Shown piece after piece: positions 40,886-50,210 of a stretch of 64,000 nucleotides of DNA (position 1 is the first letter of the stretch; each line of letters begins with the position of its first letter). Below the pieces are notes generated by a model, which saw nothing but the letters and a program-made list of their open reading frames with translations, searched no databases and was not told where the DNA came from. The DNA is from Catenovulum agarivorans YM01 (GTDB lineage: Bacteria; Pseudomonadota; Gammaproteobacteria; Enterobacterales; Alteromonadaceae): NCBI RefSeq assembly GCF_000281085.1, contig NZ_JH767528.1:124001-188000 (forward strand), in the 5' to 3' direction. The translations under genes were made by a program, and so were the position numbers.

Positions 40886-42613
40886 ATGTCGTTTTTATCT
40901 GCTAGTCGTACTATTCTTGGCTGTTTTTTATTAATTGTTGGCTGTTTTAGCGCTTCAGCAGCTTCGCAGCAATGCAAACAAAGTTACTCGTTAGAGATAA
41001 AAACACATACCCAATTTAGCTTTGGACAAAGCAATCGTAGTTATCATATTTTGCGCGCGAATATGGCATTAAAACAATTTGCTGCAAGTGACACAGGTAG
41101 TTGGTTCGGCTTGCAGTTAACCGAGGTTGAGCAAAAGTTAGATAATCAAGTTTTACAGCAAGAGCCTATTTTATCTTTGCCGTTTAAGTTTCATCGCACC
41201 TATGCGGGACAAATCGATCAATTTCAGTTCTCACAAAATTTAACTAAAGAGCAGCAAGACAGGTTAAAAGGTTTAGCTTTTTATTTGCAGTTCACCGACA
41301 AAAAATCGCAACAACAGCTCAGTGTGCAAGAAGTGGATACTATAGGTGAGTTGACGGCTGAGTATAGTTGGCAAGCGCCAGTTTTGATTAAGCGCAAACA
41401 GGCCTATATCAACTTAGCTAATGCCAGCACTGTCAGTCAGCCAATTGAAAAATTTGAGGTGATTAAGTCTAAACATCAAATTACCCCAGATGATTGTTTA
41501 GTTGAGCGCATTTTGGGCAGCGAAACTTTGTTAGCAACCGGCAAAAATAAACAGTTGTCGATGCAAACTCAACAAACATATCGTTTGTTTAAATTAGAAA
41601 AACTAACCAACGCAGATTTATTCTTTTTAACCGCAGATATTAATACATGGCCAAAGTTAGTTGAGCCAGAAAAACACCTGACTACGGATGAATTAGCTAA
41701 ATTGCGTAAACAAATGTTGAGTCAGTTAGCGTATTTAGATCTCGCGCAAATAGATACTGCTGACTTAGCCAACTGGTTGTTACAGTTTGATCCTGTATTA
41801 GACAGTTTGCACCAATTGATAATGGAGCAAAAATTTTCCGACGCGGCGAATATGCGTTTGTTCAATGCTTTAGGCTTGTTAGATTCAGTGAATAGCCAGT
41901 CGTTATTAATCGGCATAATTGAAACGGATTTATTCTCAGAAAATAATAGATTCCGCGCATTGCGCGCATTATCTCAAGGGCAAAAAGCTTTAACCGCAGA
42001 CATTACTGAGAGGTTAGTTGTGCTGCTAGGCGAGCAAGATTTTGCTGGCAGTGAAGCTATGCATGGTGCAACTATTATGACGCTCGGCGCTTTAGTTGCT
42101 CGCAGGCAAAATAATGAACATAGTCAAACTTTAGAAACTGCATTAACCAATAAGCTTGCTGGCGAAACCAATAGCCGTAAACAAGCGGCACTGGTGGCTA
42201 GTTTAGGTAACACAGCTAATGAAAAACACACAGACACATTAGCCAAATACACTCAAGTACAAAGTGATCATGTACGCGCTAATGCAGCGTTTTCGTTAGG
42301 GCAAATTGGTGGTGAAAAAGCACATAATTTGCTTTCTGGCATGTTACAAGCCGAAAGCTCAGATAGAGTGCACAAAGCGCTGTTTTCGGCGCTCGGCAAC
42401 TTCTCAATGAATAGTGCAGAAATTGATAAAGTTAGTGAGTTGGCGGTCAATAGTAGCAGTGAACAAACCCGTGCTGCGGCCATTAAAGCACTTGCTAAGC
42501 AAACTCAACAAAAACAACAAGTGACAACCCATTTAAAACAAATGATGAAATCAGAAAAATCGCGTAAAAACTTTGCATTGGCGGCTAAATCTCTAGTTGC
42601 TTTGGATAAATAA
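40886..42613 (+). CDS. secreted HEAT-repeat protein with vitellogenin-like N-terminus
   Basis: The start is taken as ATG 40886 (MSFLSASRTILGCF); ATG 40874 is possible, and the longer open frame from 40652 overlaps the previous gene and is rejected. The 575-residue protein has a signal peptide (to about 22), a beta-rich N-terminal region (about 25-180) whose layout, with FKFHRTYAGQIDQFQF, recalls the lipid-transfer-protein N domain of vitellogenins, and a helical HEAT-repeat region (about 290-570). This is a family-level guess from pattern only. It is adjacent to the big lipoprotein, so the two may act together. Confidence 0.65.
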   Translation: MSFLSASRTILGCFLLIVGCFSASAASQQCKQSYSLEIKTHTQFSFGQSNRSYHILRANMALKQFAASDTGSWFGLQLTEVEQKLDNQVLQQEPILSLPFKFHRTYAGQIDQFQFSQNLTKEQQDRLKGLAFYLQFTDKKSQQQLSVQEVDTIGELTAEYSWQAPVLIKRKQAYINLANASTVSQPIEKFEVIKSKHQITPDDCLVERILGSETLLATGKNKQLSMQTQQTYRLFKLEKLTNADLFFLTADINTWPKLVEPEKHLTTDELAKLRKQMLSQLAYLDLAQIDTADLANWLLQFDPVLDSLHQLIMEQKFSDAANMRLFNALGLLDSVNSQSLLIGIIETDLFSENNRFRALRALSQGQKALTADITERLVVLLGEQDFAGSEAMHGATIMTLGALVARRQNNEHSQTLETALTNKLAGETNSRKQAALVASLGNTANEKHTDTLAKYTQVQSDHVRANAAFSLGQIGGEKAHNLLSGMLQAESSDRVHKALFSALGNFSMNSAEIDKVSELAVNSSSEQTRAAAIKALAKQTQQKQQVTTHLKQMMKSEKSRKNFALAAKSLVALDK

Positions 42614-43500
42614 TGGATACTTTAGCTGGGGTTAGAACTGTAGTTGCTGTTGTCGAAAATTCATCTTTTACCATAGCGGCCGACAAACTTGGTATTTCAA
42701 AAGGTTTGGTTAGTAAACATGTTAGCCAAATTGAAGCGGCACATAATATACGTTTGTTTAATCGCAACTCGCGCAAAATTTCGTTGACCGATGCGGGCGC
42801 GAATTATTACCAGCATGCGCGCAAATTACTTGAGTATTACGAACAAATGCTCGATAGCGTCGTCACTCAACAAAATACCCCAAGTGGCAAGCTGCGCATT
42901 AGTTCACCCATTGCATTTGGTGAGCACGTAATGACACGTTTATTACCTAAATTTAGCCAGTTATACCCACAAATAAAATTAGAACTTATTTTGCAAAATC
43001 AGCCGGTGGATATGCTAAAAGATGGCATAGATATTCGGATAAAAAGTGGCAAAGTCAGTGATTCAAATATGATCGCAAGGCCTGTGTGTAAATGGCCGCT
43101 GATTGTTTGTGCATCCGCTCAATACCTAGCGGATAAAACTTTACCAACGACTCCACAGCAGTTGGCTGAACATCAATGTGTGTTGGACAAGCATTTAGAC
43201 GACAATACAAACTGGTTATTTGGCTGCAAAGATGGCGGTGATATCACAGTTGCGGTGAATGGGGTATTAGCGTCTAACAACCCACAAGCTGTGGTTAATA
43301 TGATTAAAGCCGGTGGTGGTATTGGTTTAGCCGCGCGTGAGTCGGTTGCCGCTGAATTGCAGTCAGGTGAATTGATTGAGCTTTTGAGTGATTATCAAAG
43401 CAAAGTATTAGAAATTTATTTAATTTACCCACATAGGCAGCATATAGCGCAAAAAACACAGTGTTTTATCGATTTTATCTTGTCGCAAGATTTTCAGTGA
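42613..43500 (+). CDS. LysR-family transcriptional regulator
   Basis: The 295-residue protein has an N-terminal helix-turn-helix (DTLAGVRTVVAVVENSSFT to VSQIEAAHNIRLFNR) and a substrate-binding domain (about 90-290). It is of the group close to AaeR/PA0477-like regulators. Its ATG overlaps the TAA of the HEAT-repeat gene (TAATG). The GH105 gene is 105 bp downstream and may be its target. Confidence 0.9.
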   Translation: MDTLAGVRTVVAVVENSSFTIAADKLGISKGLVSKHVSQIEAAHNIRLFNRNSRKISLTDAGANYYQHARKLLEYYEQMLDSVVTQQNTPSGKLRISSPIAFGEHVMTRLLPKFSQLYPQIKLELILQNQPVDMLKDGIDIRIKSGKVSDSNMIARPVCKWPLIVCASAQYLADKTLPTTPQQLAEHQCVLDKHLDDNTNWLFGCKDGGDITVAVNGVLASNNPQAVVNMIKAGGGIGLAARESVAAELQSGELIELLSDYQSKVLEIYLIYPHRQHIAQKTQCFIDFILSQDFQ

Positions 43501-43605
43501 TGGTTTCTAAAATGGAAACGTTGTGTTTGTGATTTTCCTGTTTACCCATTTGTTGATTGATTTAAGCTATGCCCCTCATATAAAAATTAAACAACAAAAA
43601 ATATT

Positions 43606-44847
43606 ATGGAAAATCGTCTACACAAATACCGCAAGCAAGTTTTAATCGCTAGTTTATTATTCATTGGTGCCGCGCTTCAGTTTGCCCACGGCCAACAAAA
43701 AGTTGCTGAATGGTTGTCAGATTCAATTATTCAGCGTTATCAACCGACTATAGATGTATTAACACACCACGGTTGGGATCACTCCAACAGCATAGTCATG
43801 CATGCTATGGCTAAGGTGTATCTACAAACCAACAATCCGCAGTATTTAGCTTATGTGCAAAAATATGCCGATGACTATATCAATGCCGATGGCAGCATTA
43901 ATGGTTTATTAACTACATTAGATGGCATGCACCCAGCTGTCTTGTGTTTGTTTTTATATCAACAAACCGGCGACAAAAAATACCAAAAAGCTGCAACAAC
44001 AATGCGCGACCATTTGCTTGGCAAGAATGGACAAAAATCTCAGTTTAATAAAACCCAAGACGGTATTTTTTGGCACAAAAACAATGCTAAATACCAAGAT
44101 GTCGCGTCTGTTGATGGTTTATATATGAAAGACCCATTCTTAGTGCGTTATGGACTTATGTTTGACCAAGCTGAGTTGGTAGACGCATCGGTTGAGCAGG
44201 TATTAAAACTGGCACAGCGCTCTTTTAATATTCGGACTAATCTGGCTTTTCATGCATGGGATGCAACAGGCACACGTGATTGGGCAGATCCTATAACCGG
44301 TCAAGCAACGCAGCATTGGTCGCGCGCCTCAGGTTGGTTTGCTATGGCTTTGGTAGATATATTGGAGTACTTGCCTAAATCACATCCTGAATACAACAAG
44401 GTAGCGCATATATTTCAGCGCCTCGCGCTGGGGCTGAAAAACGCCCAACATCCAAAAAATGGCTTGTGGTATCAAGTATTAGACCAAGCAGAACAGCCGG
44501 ATAATTATCCTGAAATTAGTGGCAGCGGTATGATCGTTTATGCCTTAACTAAAGGTGTGCAGCTGCAATTGTTAGCGGACGAATACGCACAAATTGCGCA
44601 AAAAGCTTGGGTTTCAATGCAAGATTACATCAAAACTTATAGTGACGGTGGTCCACAAATTACCTCGGTTGCACCTGGTATGAGTAGCAAACTTGATTAT
44701 GCAGCTTATGTAGCAGTTGAACCAATTGAAGTGCCGCGCCGCCAAACAAAACAATATTCACATGGTTATGTTGGCGTATTAATGGCGGCATCTGTGATTG
44801 AATATCAAGGGTTAAATAACAGCGCTTTTGTTACAGCTGGTAGCTAA
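43606..44847 (+). CDS. GH105 unsaturated glucuronyl/rhamnogalacturonyl hydrolase
   Basis: The 413-residue protein has a possible signal or anchor (LIASLLFIGAALQFAHG) and an (alpha/alpha)6-barrel. The core motifs are LDGMHPAVL, SVDGLYMKDPFLVRYG (catalytic Asp), and HWSRASGWFAMALVD, the GH88/GH105 signature, closest to YteR-type enzymes. These remove unsaturated uronic acids from oligosaccharides made by polysaccharide lyases, for example from rhamnogalacturonan I or ulvan. This extends the pectin theme of the 5' region, but no lyase gene is in the window. Confidence 0.88.
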   Translation: MENRLHKYRKQVLIASLLFIGAALQFAHGQQKVAEWLSDSIIQRYQPTIDVLTHHGWDHSNSIVMHAMAKVYLQTNNPQYLAYVQKYADDYINADGSINGLLTTLDGMHPAVLCLFLYQQTGDKKYQKAATTMRDHLLGKNGQKSQFNKTQDGIFWHKNNAKYQDVASVDGLYMKDPFLVRYGLMFDQAELVDASVEQVLKLAQRSFNIRTNLAFHAWDATGTRDWADPITGQATQHWSRASGWFAMALVDILEYLPKSHPEYNKVAHIFQRLALGLKNAQHPKNGLWYQVLDQAEQPDNYPEISGSGMIVYALTKGVQLQLLADEYAQIAQKAWVSMQDYIKTYSDGGPQITSVAPGMSSKLDYAAYVAVEPIEVPRRQTKQYSHGYVGVLMAASVIEYQGLNNSAFVTAGS

Positions 44848-45124
44848 TTGCATGCTCTAACAAGGCGTTTTTTTCTAAGTAAGTTTTTATGCGGCTATGT
44901 TGCACTGGCTGCGGGGTAAAATGCGCTAGGCTGGCAGCTTTTAGTTCAGCTACATCAGTTGTTTGATAAATCGCGACGGCTGTATGGGTAAACTCTATAC
45001 CTTTTGGTAAATCTTCCGGTGGTTGGCCAACTCGAGCCAATCATAAATGCACGCGCATTCTTGGCTGCGGCGTATTTTTCAACGGATTTTGCAAACTAAT
45101 TTTGATGGCATGCGGCCATGGGAA
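44831..45124 (-). pseudogene. broken small gene with a frameshift and an in-frame stop
   Basis: On the minus strand a ribosome site GAGG (45127-45131) precedes ATG 45119, but this frame stops after seven codons. A second frame is open from 45124 (PHAIKISLQNPLKNTPQPRM) to a TGA at 45041-45043, then continues without other stop for 69 codons (ARVGQPPEDLPKGIEFTHT) to 44831. This is the picture of a gene of about 97 codons with one frameshift and one nonsense change. Its product family was not recognised. It overlaps the GH105 3' end by 17 bp. Confidence 0.5.
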
Positions 45125-45199
45125 TTACCTCAATTTGCTAAGTTAAGACGCTAGGATTATAGTTGGTTCAATTCAAGCTAAAAGGTAATGGAGTCACGG

Positions 45200-45613
45200 A
45201 TGAAAGCTAAGTGTTTATGCGGCCAAATCGAATTTGATTTTACTGCAGATAAAGGTGTGGCAATGAGTTGTTACTGCTCATTGTGTCGGCGCGCGCATGG
45301 TGCTGATTATGCGACTCAACTTATTTCCAAAAAAAGCAGTCTTAAATTTATTAAAGGTGAAACTTTATTAACTGAATACGCTTCAAGCGACAATGGTATA
45401 CGCGCCTTTTGTAGCTGTTGTGGTTCTAGGTTAATGAATTATGCGCGAGCGGGCAGTGATTATATGAGTGTCGCTTTAGCTTGTGTGACCACAGAGCATC
45501 ATATCGAACCTATCGCCAATGTGCAGGTGGCTTCAAAAGCTGAATGGGTTTCACCTAATGAGCAAGTGGATAGTTTTGATATCTTTCCGCCAGATATTCA
45601 TAAATATTTTTAG
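45200..45613 (+). CDS. GFA-family (glutathione-dependent formaldehyde-activating type) protein
   Basis: The start is ATG 45200 with GGAG (45190-45193) six nt away; ATG 45188 has worse spacing. The 137-residue protein has the zinc-binding cysteines CLCGQI, CYCSLCRRAHG and CSCCGSRLMN in the CENP-V/GFA order. It may bind glutathione adducts, but most members have no proven reaction. A single gene. Confidence 0.88.
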   Translation: MKAKCLCGQIEFDFTADKGVAMSCYCSLCRRAHGADYATQLISKKSSLKFIKGETLLTEYASSDNGIRAFCSCCGSRLMNYARAGSDYMSVALACVTTEHHIEPIANVQVASKAEWVSPNEQVDSFDIFPPDIHKYF

Positions 45614-45749
45614 TTTCTATTAGCTCAATCTGAGCAGATACATTTAGCTGAATATTTGTTATTTACTAAAGCAATAAGATTATACTTGTGCCTAGTATCT
45701 AGAGTTGTTTTACTAGTTCTATTGAGATACTTTCAGATAGGATGATCTT

Positions 45750-46148
45750 ATGTCAGATATAGATGTCACCAGCCCACTTTTACTCTTTCCGGCTATTTCT
45801 TTGTTGTTGCTCGCTTATACCAATAGATTTATTGTGATAGCTGGGTTAACCCGCTCTTTGTACGAAAAATACAAAGAAACGCATGACGACTCTATGTATG
45901 CACAAATTGAGCATCTGCGTTTACGCATTAAGCTGATTCGGCATAAACAACTATGGGGTGTTATCGCTTTTATGCTTTGCTGCATTTCTATGTTGTGTAA
46001 TATGGCCGATTATCAATTTGTTGGTGGAGTGTTATTTGCTACAAGCATTGTTACCTTAATTATTTCCTTGATTATTTGTTTTATAGAAATTTATATCAGT
46101 GGTTATGCATTAAACGTACAGCTTGAAAGCCTGAGTAAGCGTGCTTAA
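45750..46148 (+). CDS. DUF2721 membrane protein
   Basis: The 132-residue protein has three membrane segments (about 10-32, 70-92 and 97-120) separated by a charged cytoplasmic loop (RSLYEKYKETHDDSMYAQIEHLRLRIKL cut here), the pattern of DUF2721, and it ends in YALNVQLESLSKR. Function unknown. It is a single gene with the gap 45614-45749 upstream. Confidence 0.82.
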   Translation: MSDIDVTSPLLLFPAISLLLLAYTNRFIVIAGLTRSLYEKYKETHDDSMYAQIEHLRLRIKLIRHKQLWGVIAFMLCCISMLCNMADYQFVGGVLFATSIVTLIISLIICFIEIYISGYALNVQLESLSKRA

Positions 46149-46256
46149 AAATTTTGTCCTAGAGAGATAAGCAGGCCTTAGCCAATATAAACAGATCCAA
46201 AAATAAATCGCCAGAGTTAGCGGATTTCTAGATTTTCTCAACTTGAACTTGTTTGT

Positions 46257-46293
46257 GTTATGTTATAACGTATGTGTAATGTTATATTGTAAC
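46257..46293. promoter_or_regulatory. two Zur-like boxes upstream of the zinc receptor
   Basis: GTTATGTTATAAC (46257-46269) and GTTATATTGTAAC (46281-46293) are inverted repeats of the GTTAT..ATAAC kind found in gammaproteobacterial Zur operators. They lie 12-48 bp before the receptor start, so Zur would block transcription when zinc is ample. Confidence 0.65.
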
Positions 46294-46304
46294 TAAATTT
46301 AAAG

Positions 46305-48725
46305 ATGAGAAATACCACATATCCTGCAGTTTTATTGGCAGCACTATTCCCGCTATCAGCCATTGCACAAAGCATAAATGGCGTTGTTTTAGACCAACAA
46401 GGCAAGCCAGTTTCAGGTGCCAATATTCAAGTAGAAGGCACTGAATTATCCACAAAGTCAGATCAAAACGGTCAATTTGAAATTAAAGATTTAACCTCGG
46501 GAGATAACAAATTCCACGTAGTGGCTAAAGGTTTTGCTCATTTACATTCGCATGTAGAAATTCCACAGCAAGGTTTACAAAATCACCAATTTAAACTCAA
46601 CCGTTCACCAATTGAAGTGGTTGATGTGGTTGCTACGCCAGTGCATATGTCGGTGATGGAATCATCTATGCCTGTTAATGTATTAGCGGGTGAAACCTTA
46701 CGTCGCCAACAAGCCGCAACATTAGGTGATAGTTTAGAAAAGCTCGCTGGGGTAAATAGTAACTTCCATGGAAATGTGGCTAGCACACCTATTATTCGTG
46801 GTTTAAGTGGCCCGCGTGTATTGATTTCTCAAAATGGTTTAGATGTAGGTGATGTGTCGCGTGTTGGGCCTGATCATTCAGTTTCTTCAGAGGCGTCAAC
46901 TGCAGAACAAATCGAAGTATTACGTGGCCCTGCTACTTTATTTTACGGCAGCGGTGCAATTGGTGGGGTTGTTAATGTGGTAGACAAACGTGTACCACGC
47001 GATAACAGCACAGAAGGTGAATGGACATTACAAACAAGTTCAGTGAATGAGCAAAAAATTGCCGCGTTTAATGTCACTACTGGTTTTGATTCTATTGCTT
47101 TTTATGCGGATGGTCACTGGCGTGAATCAGACGATTATAAGTTGCCAGACAGCGATGAAAAATTAGCTAGTAGTGCTGAAGAATCATTTGGTGGTACTTT
47201 AGGTGTAAGTTATCTATTGGATAATGGTTATGTTGGTCTTTCTGTTGAGCAGTTTAACCGCGAATATGGCATACCAGGCCATACCCATGCTGATGATCAT
47301 GACGAACATGATCACGATGAACACGAAGGCGAAGATCACGCAGAAGAGCAAGTTTTAGCTGATTTAGAACAAACGCGTGTGCAATTTTTAGCTGAGTTAA
47401 AACTAGACAATCAGTTATTTGACAAACTGAACGTTAGGCTTTTATCAAGCGATTATAAACATGCCGAAATTGAAAATAACACAACAGGTACTTTGTTCGA
47501 AAATAGTACTACAGAGATGCGCATTGAGCTTATCCATAATGCTTTTGCGCATTGGGTTGGTGGTGTTACTTTGCACTATAAAAAGAGTGAAGTTGCGGCA
47601 CAAGGCAGTGAAGCTTTTACCCCCCCTTCAACAGCTGAAACTTTTGCCCTAGCATTTGTAGAAGAATTGCATGAAGGTGATTTTTTATGGCAATTTGGCG
47701 CACGTGCAGAGCGTGTAACTTTAACCGCAGACAATGCTTTATTGCCAAATATTGAACTACATGCGCATGATGAAGATGGCCATGAGCATGATGAACACGA
47801 CCACGATGATCATGACGAAGCTTCAGTCACTCGAGTATTTGCAGTTGAGCAAGAATTCACCCCAATAAGCGCATCTGCTGGTGTTGTTTGGGACTTTGCG
47901 CCAACTTACAATTTAGGTGTGTCCTTGTCATATGCACAGCGTGCACCTTCAGCATCTGAATTATTATCCTTTGGTCCGCATATAGGGACACGCTCTTTTG
48001 AAGTTGGTGCCTTGTTTGCTTTGCATCAAGAGGATGAAGAAAGTCACTTTGAGCTAAACGAGCAAGCACTTGATTTAGAAACTTCACGTAACATTGACCT
48101 AACTTTGCGTAAAACTCAAGGTGATATTGGTTTTGTATTTAATGCTTTTTATAACCAAGTAGATAATTATTATTACCAAGACTTTACTGGTTTGTACACA
48201 GAAGTAACACATGACCATGCCGAAGAAGAAGGTGGTGTTCACGACCATGACCATGCACACGACCACGCCTTTGAACTACCTGTATATAACTTCTTAATTG
48301 ATGATGTGACTTTACATGGTTTTGAAGCACAAATTGCTTGGCAAGTGAGTAATGAATTTAAAGCCAGTGTGTTTTCTGATTATGTCAGAGCTAAGCGCAA
48401 TGATGGCGGTGATTTACCACGCACGCCACCTTTACGTTTTGGTAGCCAATTTAGTTATGAAGATGAGCGCCTGACCGCACACTTAGATATCACCCGATAT
48501 CAACAACAGGACAAAATTGCCGCATTCGAAACAGCGACTGATGGTTATACCTTAGTGGATGCGCATGTTTCTTATGACTTAAGCCTATTGGATTTAGATA
48601 CATCTGTATACGCTAAAGTGAATAACTTAACTGACACTGAAGCGCGTGTTCACACTTCATTCTTAAAAGATTTAGCACCAAGACCTGGGCGTAATATCAC
48701 TCTTGGTATTCGCGGCTACTTCTAA
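46305..48725 (+). CDS. TonB-dependent zinc receptor, ZnuD-like, with histidine-rich loops
   Basis: The 806-residue protein has a signal peptide (to about 22, AIA-QS), a carboxypeptidase-regulatory-like beta domain (about 24-100, VVLDQQGKPVSGANIQVEG), a plug (about 110-225) and a barrel. Three external loops are very rich in His and Asp: about 325-348, 485-505 and 636-657. Such loops mark zinc receptors of the ZnuD type. It is followed by an AztD-like metallochaperone gene and preceded by Zur-like boxes, so import of zinc into the periplasm is the likely role. Confidence 0.88.
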   Translation: MRNTTYPAVLLAALFPLSAIAQSINGVVLDQQGKPVSGANIQVEGTELSTKSDQNGQFEIKDLTSGDNKFHVVAKGFAHLHSHVEIPQQGLQNHQFKLNRSPIEVVDVVATPVHMSVMESSMPVNVLAGETLRRQQAATLGDSLEKLAGVNSNFHGNVASTPIIRGLSGPRVLISQNGLDVGDVSRVGPDHSVSSEASTAEQIEVLRGPATLFYGSGAIGGVVNVVDKRVPRDNSTEGEWTLQTSSVNEQKIAAFNVTTGFDSIAFYADGHWRESDDYKLPDSDEKLASSAEESFGGTLGVSYLLDNGYVGLSVEQFNREYGIPGHTHADDHDEHDHDEHEGEDHAEEQVLADLEQTRVQFLAELKLDNQLFDKLNVRLLSSDYKHAEIENNTTGTLFENSTTEMRIELIHNAFAHWVGGVTLHYKKSEVAAQGSEAFTPPSTAETFALAFVEELHEGDFLWQFGARAERVTLTADNALLPNIELHAHDEDGHEHDEHDHDDHDEASVTRVFAVEQEFTPISASAGVVWDFAPTYNLGVSLSYAQRAPSASELLSFGPHIGTRSFEVGALFALHQEDEESHFELNEQALDLETSRNIDLTLRKTQGDIGFVFNAFYNQVDNYYYQDFTGLYTEVTHDHAEEEGGVHDHDHAHDHAFELPVYNFLIDDVTLHGFEAQIAWQVSNEFKASVFSDYVRAKRNDGGDLPRTPPLRFGSQFSYEDERLTAHLDITRYQQQDKIAAFETATDGYTLVDAHVSYDLSLLDLDTSVYAKVNNLTDTEARVHTSFLKDLAPRPGRNITLGIRGYF

Positions 48726-48744
48726 TTCAAACTTCTATTTAACA

Positions 48745-48770
48745 ACCCAAGCAAGAGAATTTGCTTGGGT
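48745..48770 (+). terminator. intercistronic hairpin between zinc receptor and AztD-like gene
   Basis: ACCCAAGCAA (48745-48754) and TTGCTTGGGT (48761-48770) form a perfect 10-bp stem with a 6-nt loop. No T-run follows, so partial termination or RNA protection is more likely than a full stop. Confidence 0.5.
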
Positions 48771-48808
48771 GAAAATTAACAAAATTAAATAATTTAAGGA
48801 TAGTTCCA

Positions 48809-50197
48809 ATGCAATTTTTTCATTTAAAGCTATTGGCAGTTACCGTCAGTGCAGTGCTTCTGTCAGCATGTGGTGATGCAGAAACAACAATTGTTGAAAA
48901 AGATCCAATTATTGAACAGCCGCATGATGAGCATGACCATGGTGATGGTTATACAATTGAAAGTGCAGGGCGTTTAGTTGTGCTTGAGTCAGGGTCAAAC
49001 AATGCACACTTGTACGATTTAGACGACCAAACTCTGTTGGATTCTTTTGCCCTAACCTATTCTAGCGTCAGTTTGTATGCTTCGGCGAGTTATCGTTACG
49101 CGGTTATTAATGCGAGATCCGAAGACTATATTGAGTTTATAGATGGTGGTTTATGGCGAGAAGATCATGTTGCACATTTGCACGATTATAAACAAGCTCC
49201 GGCTATGTCTGGCTACACAGTGACAGGCAGTCGTCCAACGCACATAGTTAACCACGATGGTAAATTGGCAATCTTTTTTGATGGGAATGCAGACACTAAT
49301 GAAGTGGCTGGCGTTAAAGTTTTAACTGACTTAGACATCACTAACAATAAAACTAACCTACCAACACTAGAATACAGCAACAATATGCATGGTGTAGCTG
49401 AGCCGCATGGTGATTATTTGTATACAACAGTGCGTCGCGATGATGCCGATAGCACCTCAGGCAACAAAATATTACCCGACCAAGTTGCGGCTTATCATCT
49501 ACATGATGGTGAATACGAGCAGGAGCATGTTTTTAGTGCAGTGTGCCCTGATTTACACGGTGCTGCACAAAATAAAGAACATCAAGTATTCGGTTGTAGT
49601 GATGGTGTAATGGTTACGGGCAAAGAAGAGGCTACTTTCTCGTCTTCTAAAATTACCAACATTGCTGCATTAGATGGTTTACGTGTTGGTACTGTATATG
49701 GACATGCGGAGTTGCATTCATTTATTGGAGTGGCGTCAGCTCATGGTGGTGGCCCAGCTGTTTTAGTGCAAATCAACCCTGATGAAGGGAAAATGGAAGA
49801 AATTGATTGGCAGCCAATGACCAATGCGCAGCCAGTGGCATACGGATTTTCTTTAGAAGCGGAACATTTCTTAATTTTGGATAACCAAGGTTATTTAACC
49901 ATTTTGACTCAACATGAACATGACGGCCATATGGAATGGGAATACGCTAATCGCGTAGATATTTCTGAGCAAGATGTCGCAAACATGCCTGATGGTATGA
50001 AATTCACTATGACCTTGTCGCAAAATGAGCATTTGGCTTATGTAGCTGATCCAATCACTAAACATATAATCACGGTTGATTTAGATGAAGCGAAAATTGA
50101 TGGTGAAATGGAGCTAGATTACGCACCAAAAGCTGTTACTTGGTTGGGTATTCAAGCTGAGCATGAACACGACGATGGCCATGATCATGCTCATTAA
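48809..50197 (+). CDS. AztD-like zinc metallochaperone lipoprotein
   Basis: The 462-residue protein has a lipoprotein signal (VLLSAC, Cys at about 21), a His-rich N-terminal segment (PHDEHDHGDGY) and then a beta-propeller-like body with YDLDDQTLLDSFAL, NHDGKLAIFFDG and HGVAEPHGDYLYTTVRR. This matches the AztD family, which passes zinc to ABC-importer binding proteins. It ends in another His-rich tail (HEHDDGHDHAH). It lies 83 bp after the zinc receptor and probably receives zinc from it. Confidence 0.85.
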   Translation: MQFFHLKLLAVTVSAVLLSACGDAETTIVEKDPIIEQPHDEHDHGDGYTIESAGRLVVLESGSNNAHLYDLDDQTLLDSFALTYSSVSLYASASYRYAVINARSEDYIEFIDGGLWREDHVAHLHDYKQAPAMSGYTVTGSRPTHIVNHDGKLAIFFDGNADTNEVAGVKVLTDLDITNNKTNLPTLEYSNNMHGVAEPHGDYLYTTVRRDDADSTSGNKILPDQVAAYHLHDGEYEQEHVFSAVCPDLHGAAQNKEHQVFGCSDGVMVTGKEEATFSSSKITNIAALDGLRVGTVYGHAELHSFIGVASAHGGGPAVLVQINPDEGKMEEIDWQPMTNAQPVAYGFSLEAEHFLILDNQGYLTILTQHEHDGHMEWEYANRVDISEQDVANMPDGMKFTMTLSQNEHLAYVADPITKHIITVDLDEAKIDGEMELDYAPKAVTWLGIQAEHEHDDGHDHAH

Positions 50198-50210
50198 CAT
50201 CTAACTAAAA

